Origin: Aureisphaera sp963669405
GTDB taxonomy: Bacteria; Bacteroidota; Bacteroidia; Flavobacteriales; Flavobacteriaceae
Assembly: GCA_963669405.2 (NCBI GenBank)
Contig: CAXXHF010000002.1
Coordinates: forward strand, 1,178,001 to 1,242,000
Reading direction: 5' to 3'
DNA: 64,000 nucleotides
Part shown: in pieces, positions 7,019 to 13,967 of the stretch
Layout: every line of letters starts with the position of its first letter
Position numbering within the stretch: position 1 is the first letter of the stretch
Translations under genes and position numbers: made by a program
The notes under the pieces: model-generated
Told to the model about the DNA's origin: nothing
What the model saw: only the letters and a program-made list of their open reading frames with translations
Databases searched by the model: none

Positions 7019-9547
7019 TTAATTTTTTTGATTCGCTATTCTTGACATAATGTGAACTCTCGGTTTTAAAACAACTAGTTTTTTTGTCACCTGTGTCTGG
7101 AACCCAAAATGATTTTCGGCTATTAATACAAAATCACGAGATTCCTTTGGTGTATATTGTTTTTGCCCTTTGTAAATACTGATTTCTTTTCCATCAATCC
7201 ATAGTTTTTCGGCCTCACTTACCTCCCAAATTAGTAACGTACTTTGTCCCGATCTAATCAAAGGGCGAACAAGACTAAACATAGTAACTTTAGGACCAAT
7301 TCGAGAAACCTTTAATTTAAAAGTCTCTTTGCTTTCTATCCCAAAAAGAGAAGTGGCAACCAAAGTGTATTTCGTATCTTTTGTAGGGAAAAGTTCTAAT
7401 GCGCCTTTGGTTTCCAGTTTTTTGTTATCTGGCAATATTACTACTTGAGAGGCTTCAGAAGTTTCCCATTGAACTGTGATAGGGTTCTGATCCTTTCGGG
7501 TTTTGGACGATCTTTTAATATATTGTATTGTTGGTGGTTCTTTAGAGACTAATACTTGAAGCGATTGTTGCTGCGATACCCCAAACAAACTTGTTGCTTT
7601 TAAGCTATAAACAGTATCTTTTTTGGGATATACACTCAGCGTTCCTTGGCTTTTTAAGCGTTTCCCATCGGGCATTAAAACAACATCTGCTGCGCCCTTT
7701 ACTTCCCATGTTAATTGTAGAGGGTTTGCATCGGTTCGTATTCCAGGATTGCAGTCGAATAAAATAATTTCAGGACGCTTTTTTGAAGTGGTAATCTCAA
7801 TAGTTTCAGAATGTTTAACTCCAAATAGCGAGAATGCTGTTAACTCATAGGTTGTATCTGATTTTGGAAAAACATCTTTAGAATCCTTAGGCCCCAACTT
7901 TATATCTCCCGGATTTAAAACCACCTTCTTAGCATTTTTAGTGCTCCAACTTAATGTCACTGGCTTGAGATCGGTTCGCTCTAATGGGTCTGCTTTTATT
8001 TCAATAAAAGAAGGCCTAACCTTGGAGACTTGCACGTTGATCTCAGCCATGCTAGAAGTTCCAAAAAATGAGATTGCCTGCAAGGTGTATGTTGTGTCCT
8101 TCTTCGGAAAAGCCTCATAACTTTGGGTTTCAGTCACATCAATTTTCCCTGGATTTAAAAGTAACTTTGATGCTCTCAAAACTTTCCAACTTAGCACGAC
8201 TGGTTCATGATCCAGTCGTGCTGGCTTATTTTTAGAAAAACTGAGAATTTCCGGTGGCGTCAGATTAACTGTGATGCTTACAGTTTTAGTGGTATAAGCC
8301 CCAAAGGAATTGACCGCCATTAAAGTTACTTTAGTATTGGTTTTTGGAGTTATTCTAAATTCTTTTGAATTACCTACCAACTTGTCCTCGATAAAAATTT
8401 TAACCGCATCCTTGACGCTCCAAGTGAAGACTACTTCTCCTTGGTCCTCTAGCTCATAAACATTTGGCTCAAAAAACTCGATCACAGGAGGACTACTCAT
8501 TTGTTCAAAAGCTTGAAGCCACCTAACAAAAGAGTAGCGCTTTGATGTGTCAAAATATCCTTTGTTGAACGTTTCCTCAAATGCTTCTTTAATCGTGGAT
8601 GGAACCTCCTTGTTATAATATTTCGAGAAACTCAACACTTGGTTCTTATGAGCATCATTGAAGTATTCCTTCTCCATATTCACATTGGGCCATTCCGAAT
8701 CTTTTAAGTAGGTTCTAACAATAGAATCGGTAATTCTATTTAAAAAGAAAAACGGATCTCTACCACATAAAATGTAATAAAATGCTCGTGCAACAGACCA
8801 ATAATCCCCTTCTTTAGTGACCTTAATTTGTTGGGAGTTTGCACCATCGATAAGTCTTAAAATTTCTGGAGCCAACCATGGTGTTGTTTTGGTTCCAGGA
8901 GTCGTTGTTTGATATGGGCCATTTTTGGTCTTACCAAAAGCACCACTATCAAAATCAATAATGGCCATTGTATTGAGATCTGGGCCAACAAAAAATGCTT
9001 CTTCTTTTATATCTGCATGGACAAAATTGAAGGATGATAACAGTCCAAAAGCATGTATTAATTGATAGCCAATGGTGAGTCTATTGTTAAGGTTCTTCTT
9101 ACTATAAAAAACAGCCCGTACCGATTGCTCCGAAGGAAGTATCAATTGATCTTTAAACTCGCCATAATCCATAGCATTTAGGTCGTAGGCACAATAACCA
9201 TATACATCCTCGTCATCAAGTGTTCCATGGAAACTATATAAGGGTACGGCAATTAATGCAGGATATTCATCAAAAAGAGAAGTCCCTTGTTTTTCTAATT
9301 CTTTATGTTTCTTTGCTAACTTTTTCTGAAGCTTTTGAACGGTCTCAAAATTTTGATCGACCGATTTAAGCAACACTTTTAGCGCTAATGGTTTTGCGAT
9401 ATGAATGCCATTAACTGAACGACACTGATATATGTGGCCAAAAGACCCAGATTTCGGATCGTTTTCATTAAATTCAAGCGTGGCTATCTTTTTAAATCCT
9501 TTATCTAAATGAGTACTTATACCAGATATGACCTTAATTTGCTTCAT
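7019..9547 (-). CDS. Ser/Thr protein kinase-like protein with six Ig-like repeats
   Basis: 842 residues. The N-terminal kinase fold (about 20-345) has a Gly loop SGSFGHIYQ (33-41), a candidate ATP lysine K57 in LALKVL, catalytic HADIK (177-181), IIDFDSGA (196-203) and WLAPEIL as APE motif. Two departures stand out: the Asn expected five residues after the catalytic Asp is Ala184, and DFG reads DFD. DFD also occurs in kinases of vWA/PP2C triads, so activity is possible but uncertain. After it come six tandem repeats of about 80 residues (353-827). Repeats 2-5 share a PxxDTxYxLxAxSxFG core. No signal peptide or membrane segment is visible, so the repeats should be cytosolic. It overlaps the phosphatase gene by 4 bases (ATGA), indicating coupled translation. 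Confidence 0.88.
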   Translation of the reverse strand: MKQIKVISGISTHLDKGFKKIATLEFNENDPKSGSFGHIYQCRSVNGIHIAKPLALKVLLKSVDQNFETVQKLQKKLAKKHKELEKQGTSLFDEYPALIAVPLYSFHGTLDDEDVYGYCAYDLNAMDYGEFKDQLILPSEQSVRAVFYSKKNLNNRLTIGYQLIHAFGLLSSFNFVHADIKEEAFFVGPDLNTMAIIDFDSGAFGKTKNGPYQTTTPGTKTTPWLAPEILRLIDGANSQQIKVTKEGDYWSVARAFYYILCGRDPFFFLNRITDSIVRTYLKDSEWPNVNMEKEYFNDAHKNQVLSFSKYYNKEVPSTIKEAFEETFNKGYFDTSKRYSFVRWLQAFEQMSSPPVIEFFEPNVYELEDQGEVVFTWSVKDAVKIFIEDKLVGNSKEFRITPKTNTKVTLMAVNSFGAYTTKTVSITVNLTPPEILSFSKNKPARLDHEPVVLSWKVLRASKLLLNPGKIDVTETQSYEAFPKKDTTYTLQAISFFGTSSMAEINVQVSKVRPSFIEIKADPLERTDLKPVTLSWSTKNAKKVVLNPGDIKLGPKDSKDVFPKSDTTYELTAFSLFGVKHSETIEITTSKKRPEIILFDCNPGIRTDANPLQLTWEVKGAADVVLMPDGKRLKSQGTLSVYPKKDTVYSLKATSLFGVSQQQSLQVLVSKEPPTIQYIKRSSKTRKDQNPITVQWETSEASQVVILPDNKKLETKGALELFPTKDTKYTLVATSLFGIESKETFKLKVSRIGPKVTMFSLVRPLIRSGQSTLLIWEVSEAEKLWIDGKEISIYKGQKQYTPKESRDFVLIAENHFGFQTQVTKKLVVLKPRVHIMSRIANQKN

Positions 9548-10407
9548 AAATCTGTTAATCGATTTTGGTATGCTTGGGCCTCTTTAGTGACTAATATGCC
9601 TAGAGAACAGTCATCAGTCATCAAATTTTTTGAGTTTTTGATGCGATGCAGATAGGACATTATAGAGTGATGAAGACCCTGGTCGTCAAAGGCATCCTCT
9701 TCTAAGAAACGCTTTAGGTTTTGCAACAACATTTGAAGTGTGGTTGAACATGGAAGCCAAAATTTCCCTTTGGGATCCTTAGAAACCAAAACCTGATCTT
9801 TAGAGTAAATTCCATCGGTACAGATAATTAAAACGTCTCCAGAGGATTCCTTGTCTTTACTAATCTCTATTATTGTTGGAGTTACCTTGTTTAGTTCTAC
9901 TCCCTTGGCAAAAAACTTATCGAGTACTTCCTTCCCGTTAATGGGAACTGAGTGTGGATTTAAATAATTGGAATACACCCAAGGTAAAAAATATATGTTT
10001 TTATTGAACTCGGTAATGTTCCCTTTTAGGTGTAAGATCCCTCCATTACCCACATATGCAAATTGAAATTTATCATCTCTCTCAATTCCTATTATCAAGG
10101 TAGTCGCAAACGAACCATCTAAAGCTGTTGGATGCTCTTTATTTACAAAAGCATCTAAATCCTCCTGAATCTTTTTAAAGAGTTCCTTTAAATCAACCTC
10201 ATTGGGTGAGATCTCACCCAATCTCGCTTTGGCAAATTCGATCACCTTTTGCGACCCTAATCTTGCATGTTCTGAAGAACCTACACCGTCTGCAACCATC
10301 ATTATATTGTAGGATTCGGTTAACGTTCCTACGCTATCTTGATTCTCTTCTTTGTTGGACAAAGAACCAACAGCCATTAAACTTTGCAACTTTGATTTAT
10401 TTTCCAT
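9544..10407 (-). CDS. PP2C-family Ser/Thr protein phosphatase
   Basis: 287 residues with the metal-binding PPM motifs in order: NQDS (22-25), MVADGVGSSEHA (D40 G41), GSFATTLIIG (98-107), YVGNGGI in the place of GDSR (119-124), IICTDGIY (D198) and TDDCSLGIL (D265, D266). These residues normally bind Mn/Mg and activate the attacking water. There is no signal peptide, so it is cytosolic. It is flanked by the vWA gene (1-base overlap, TAATG) and the kinase gene (4-base overlap), forming the kinase/phosphatase/vWA trio seen in TerY-phosphorylation triads. It probably reverses the neighbouring kinase's action on a partner in the operon; that pairing is inferred from position. Confidence 0.9.
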   Translation of the reverse strand: MENKSKLQSLMAVGSLSNKEENQDSVGTLTESYNIMMVADGVGSSEHARLGSQKVIEFAKARLGEISPNEVDLKELFKKIQEDLDAFVNKEHPTALDGSFATTLIIGIERDDKFQFAYVGNGGILHLKGNITEFNKNIYFLPWVYSNYLNPHSVPINGKEVLDKFFAKGVELNKVTPTIIEISKDKESSGDVLIICTDGIYSKDQVLVSKDPKGKFWLPCSTTLQMLLQNLKRFLEEDAFDDQGLHHSIMSYLHRIKNSKNLMTDDCSLGILVTKEAQAYQNRLTDL

Positions 10408-11375
10408 TAGTTCATTCTTAAAGAAGAGGCGATAAAGAATTGCCGTATAGATTCTTCGTCATATGTAGTTTTATATTCTAGCGCAGAATCCTTAACCATT
10501 TGTTTCATTAGATTTTCTGCTCCTTTCTTTTCGTTACCTGGTGTACTTAAAAAAGTAGTACAAAGTGTGATCAGTTTGTTGGAACGCAATCGACGCGCAA
10601 CCTCGAGTGTTTTAGATGGATTGTGGCACTCGCCATCTGATAGTAACACTACGACAACCGATCGTTTTAAATCATCGGGCTTTTGTCCCTTTAAAAACTT
10701 CAATGCAATGGATTCGGCCTTTTCCAACCCTTTATAGATTAGTGTTCCTTTATTATGACCTTTGGTAGAATCAAATTCCATATTGCGAGAAATTTTAGTC
10801 ACCTTAGTTTTCTTTAACATTGTGTCAGCTTCCTCGCCAAAGTTTACTACGCTGAAGGAGAAATTTTCCTTTATAGTACTATCGTCCTGTATATAGCCTA
10901 TGATTCCCTGCATCGCGAGATTGAGTGCTTCCTTCTTTGGACGATTATCGCGGTCCAAAGAATTCATGGAATGACTACCATCTAAAACAAATATCCCTAA
11001 TTGATCAAAAAGTTGAGGCGAAGCAATGACTTGATCCAAATCATTGTATTCACCAGAGTCTTCCTCAAAATCACCCTCAATTTCTGAATACGAAACCTCT
11101 ACAGATGGAGTTGTTGGTTTGGTCTCACTCGAAGTTTTAGAGAGCTTTTTAGTAGAAATCCGAATCGTTTCCTTCGGTTGAATCCCTAAATCTCGAAAGG
11201 TTTTATCAACAGCTAGTTCATTATTCTCGCTTTGGTAAAAAAATACGGGTTCATTAGCAATTAGATTGCCCTCTTTAAGTTGATCATTAATACTTGCCAA
11301 AGTATCACTGTATTCCACATCTCCAGATTCTTGGACTCCAGTATCTAAATTCTTAAAAGTTATTGGTAGTAACAT
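10407..11375 (-). CDS. Ubiquitin-like (EsaB/YukD-like) + von Willebrand A (TerY-like) fusion
   Basis: 322 residues. Residues 1-76 look like a ubiquitin-type beta-grasp domain: strand ITFKNLDTGV, a helix around SINDQLKEGN, FFYQSENNELAVDKTFRDLGI and ETIRIS. This resembles the EsaB/YukD and bacterial ubiquitin-like layout, and there is no terminal di-Gly. An acidic Ser/Thr-rich linker follows (80-118). A vWA domain starts near 125 with a complete MIDAS motif LDGSHSMN (D132, S134, S136) and continues with VVVLLSDGECHN, close to TerY proteins. vWA domains bind metal and scaffold complexes. It sits between the SPFH-like protein gene and the PP2C gene. The ubiquitin-like call rests on pattern only and needs structure comparison. 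Confidence 0.8.
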   Translation of the reverse strand: MLLPITFKNLDTGVQESGDVEYSDTLASINDQLKEGNLIANEPVFFYQSENNELAVDKTFRDLGIQPKETIRISTKKLSKTSSETKPTTPSVEVSYSEIEGDFEEDSGEYNDLDQVIASPQLFDQLGIFVLDGSHSMNSLDRDNRPKKEALNLAMQGIIGYIQDDSTIKENFSFSVVNFGEEADTMLKKTKVTKISRNMEFDSTKGHNKGTLIYKGLEKAESIALKFLKGQKPDDLKRSVVVVLLSDGECHNPSKTLEVARRLRSNKLITLCTTFLSTPGNEKKGAENLMKQMVKDSALEYKTTYDEESIRQFFIASSLRMN

Positions 11376-11396
11376 CTATATAAGTTTTAGTTATTA

Positions 11397-13547
11397 TTAT
11401 TTTCTTTTTTCGTCTTTATTTATAGAAACCGTCTCATCGTCTTGTACTTTTTGGTCAGAATCTGGAAAGAGTAGCACCTCATTCTCTAATGAGGCCAAAG
11501 CAGCCTTAAACTTCTCTGGATTTTGCATATACTCCAAACTGGGGTCGTCTATAAGCGCTACAAGACTTTTACCGCGCTCCAACTGCTTCTCCAAAAGCAA
11601 ATCTCTGAGTTCTTTTTGAATCTTAAGCCTCTTATCCCGTTCGTGAATCCAATCTTGTTGTTCAGGCGTTAGTTCTATTTTCCAACTTTCACTTATGAGA
11701 ATATCCAGACCAAACTCTTTTTGTATAATTTCTATACCAGACATTAAATACCCTCTAATAATATCTTTCAATACATCAGCTGACTCTTGTTCATCTTGCT
11801 GATTTACTGGTGTTGCTTCCAATACTTGTGTATCATCTTCAACCTCATTAGCTTTAGGTAAGTTGTGTTTTTGTTCGTCTAATCTACCTTGAACATAATC
11901 TTTTAACCTTATGCAAACCTGTCTTAGTAATTCGATAGATTCCTTTTTTCCCAAGGCATCCATCTTGGCTTTAAAAATATGCCAGCGTTCATTGTTTACT
12001 TTTTGCACATCGACAGGAATTACATATTTAAAACGATGTAATTTGCTCTCAATCACTAGCGGTACAGATACTCCGTAGATATCGCTAAACTTTTTGGCTA
12101 AATCCGTGGCAAGTGGCTTACATAAAATCTCCACATTGGAAACCCCAAAGTCATCTTTAAGACCTTCTCTTATTCGCTCCTGCAACTTGTCTGAAAGAGA
12201 TTGTTCTCCTGGTAGGTCGGTAAAATCGAACTTCATGTAAAACTCTTCTGGTTCAGTATTGTGAATAAGCCTTTTAACCATAATCAGCACGCGCTCTTTG
12301 ATCTTGTTTATGATGCTTTCCTTGGTAATATTAGGGCTCAACAACCAAGTGATTTTTGAGATATCGTTTACACGTCCCATTACCACTATATTCAGTTTTA
12401 TCTTTAGTTCGTCCTGTCGAGTGGCGAATTCTTCTTCCCCTCCAATTTCAAACTCTATATATTCTGGTATGATACGTTGGAGATCGGGAATTGTAATAAG
12501 CTGTTTGACTTTATACCCAATGCGTCCAACTTCTTTTTTCATTCCTTCTTTAATCTCAACATCATCAAAATTGATTGCTAGATCGGTGAAGTTTTTTTCA
12601 AATATAAAGTCGTTGGTTAAGCGTTGTAGTTCGTTCTCGACCCATTGATCCAAATCGTCTATTCCTGAGGAAAAGAATTTACCAAGATCATCAAGGGTTA
12701 AAATCAATCGATGATTTACTGTTACTTTTTGATTATTTTTTGTGAAACATTCAACACTACAGTTAATCTCTTTTCGAACCACCGGTTTCAATCCAAAATC
12801 CACATTCAATTCGACAAAAACAATAAACAGACCATCTTCTTCTAAAATGGGGTTTAAGTACTCTTCTAAGGTTTGTCGTACTGTAGCATTCAATTCAAAA
12901 TAGAGACTGTGTAAGGTAGTCGATGCACCCGTACTTAAATACTCCCGAATGGACTTGTTTATTTTACGCTCAAAGGCTTGCTGCGAAGAATATGCCATAA
13001 GAGCTTCTGTCTTATGCTCTTCCATGGCTTCTAAGTCCAATCGATATCCCAGCTTTATTTTTCCATGATAGTCCCTTACTCGTAACGGGAAACTCCCTTC
13101 AATAGTCTTAGAGTCCAGAACGTCTTGATCTTTATAACTTAACACAAGCTCTAACTGAATCCCCAGATTCTTGGCTCGATATACCAATTGTTGCCCTACC
13201 CTACTTTGATCTTCTACAAAATCCCGAATACCGTCATCATTGTTATTAACATATTCATCAACCCAAGAAAAAAGAATATCTTCCATCGCTTTTTCCTGAG
13301 ACTCGTTCGAATCTATCAATTTTGCCAAGACCTCTAAATCGACCTTCTCTAACAACTGAAATTTAAGGTGGAACAATACAGAAATGGACAAAGATCTATC
13401 TAAGCTTTCCAAGTGTTTTTCCACATCCTTTAGCTCGTAAATCTTCTCACGACTGTAAGCAAAAGATTGCCAGTCGCGTTTAGAAGACGACAAAAAAGGT
13501 CTTTTGTACACGATCTCCTTATTTTGTTGATCTTGATAAAAAAACAC
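11397..13547 (-). CDS. Large cytosolic protein with possible tandem SPFH/band-7-like units
   Basis: 716 residues from a GTG start. There is no signal peptide or membrane segment. I see about three units with similar order: a beta-rich part, a helix with an LxxxIxxxL pattern, then a Gly-x-x-V strand. Examples are RQTLEEYLNPILEEDGLFIV, ENELQRLTNDFIF followed by EVGRIGYKVKQL, and KLQERIREGLKDDFGVSNVE. These resemble SPFH (prohibitin/flotillin) domains, which oligomerise, but the match is only by eye. The C-terminus (about 540-716) is helical and charged. The likely true start is the ATG at 13623 in another frame, which would add an N-terminal stretch through an A7 run (see separate entry). It is the fourth gene of the TIR operon, 21 bases before the vWA gene. 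Confidence 0.7.
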   Translation of the reverse strand: MFFYQDQQNKEIVYKRPFLSSSKRDWQSFAYSREKIYELKDVEKHLESLDRSLSISVLFHLKFQLLEKVDLEVLAKLIDSNESQEKAMEDILFSWVDEYVNNNDDGIRDFVEDQSRVGQQLVYRAKNLGIQLELVLSYKDQDVLDSKTIEGSFPLRVRDYHGKIKLGYRLDLEAMEEHKTEALMAYSSQQAFERKINKSIREYLSTGASTTLHSLYFELNATVRQTLEEYLNPILEEDGLFIVFVELNVDFGLKPVVRKEINCSVECFTKNNQKVTVNHRLILTLDDLGKFFSSGIDDLDQWVENELQRLTNDFIFEKNFTDLAINFDDVEIKEGMKKEVGRIGYKVKQLITIPDLQRIIPEYIEFEIGGEEEFATRQDELKIKLNIVVMGRVNDISKITWLLSPNITKESIINKIKERVLIMVKRLIHNTEPEEFYMKFDFTDLPGEQSLSDKLQERIREGLKDDFGVSNVEILCKPLATDLAKKFSDIYGVSVPLVIESKLHRFKYVIPVDVQKVNNERWHIFKAKMDALGKKESIELLRQVCIRLKDYVQGRLDEQKHNLPKANEVEDDTQVLEATPVNQQDEQESADVLKDIIRGYLMSGIEIIQKEFGLDILISESWKIELTPEQQDWIHERDKRLKIQKELRDLLLEKQLERGKSLVALIDDPSLEYMQNPEKFKAALASLENEVLLFPDSDQKVQDDETVSINKDEKRK

Positions 13548-13623
13548 TTTCGTTCTTTTTTGGGATTTCTCCTTCCGATAATTCCCTTACAATTTGGGGA
13601 CTACGTTTAATTTTAAATGCCAT
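13538..13623 (-). other. Probable frameshift at an A7/T7 run at the 5' end of the SPFH-like gene
   Basis: On the minus strand, an ATG at 13623 overlaps the end of the preceding gene (ATGGCATTTAA). It opens a frame encoding MAFKIKRSPQIVRELSEGEI and onward to NESVF. This frame hits a run of seven T (13538-13544) and then stops after a few codons. If the run were six T, it would join the 716-residue frame exactly. The long frame alone has only a GTG at 13547 as start. The choice is between a sequencing error, a real frameshift and slippage. Confidence 0.6.
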
Positions 13624-13963
13624 GAGAAGTTGATGTTAGTTGATTGGACAATTTTATTACGGTTTCCTTTTTTGCCAGATATAGCTTTAAATACATAGGA
13701 TCACTTTTGTTATCTTTGCGACTAAGACGTCCTATCTCGCTGTGATAATGTTTTAGCCAGAAGGCGAATCCTTTTAATAACAATAGACGTTGTTTGGGTG
13801 TTAATACCTGACTAATAGCTTCAAATAGAATTTGATTCAATTCTTCTTTTTCTTCAACAATTGTCTCATGTTGAAAACCATTAATAATCAGCAGCCAAGA
13901 TTCGATGATAAAAGCCCTTTGCTTCATCAATTCTTGGCCCACATCTTTCTTTATAGACTCCAA
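13613..13963 (-). CDS. Small helical hypothetical protein
   Basis: 116 residues, apparently all helical: alternating hydrophobic and charged heptads (ELMKQRAFIIESWLLIING, ILFEAISQVLTPKQRLLLLK, GFAFWLKHYHSEIGRL). There is no signal peptide, Cys motif or recognisable catalytic residue. It starts 4 bases after the 838-residue gene ends and its stop overlaps a candidate start of the next gene, so it is translated as part of the TIR operon. It could be a small adaptor between the two large proteins encoded on either side. I do not recognise a family. Confidence 0.75.
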   Translation of the reverse strand: MESIKKDVGQELMKQRAFIIESWLLIINGFQHETIVEEKEELNQILFEAISQVLTPKQRLLLLKGFAFWLKHYHSEIGRLSRKDNKSDPMYLKLYLAKKETVIKLSNQLTSTSHGI

Positions 13964-13967
13964 CTCT

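Noticed and set aside
7623..7850. Plus-strand open frame inside the kinase gene
   Set aside because: It is a mirror of the repeat-coding region; the minus-strand gene has clear kinase and Ig-like motifs.
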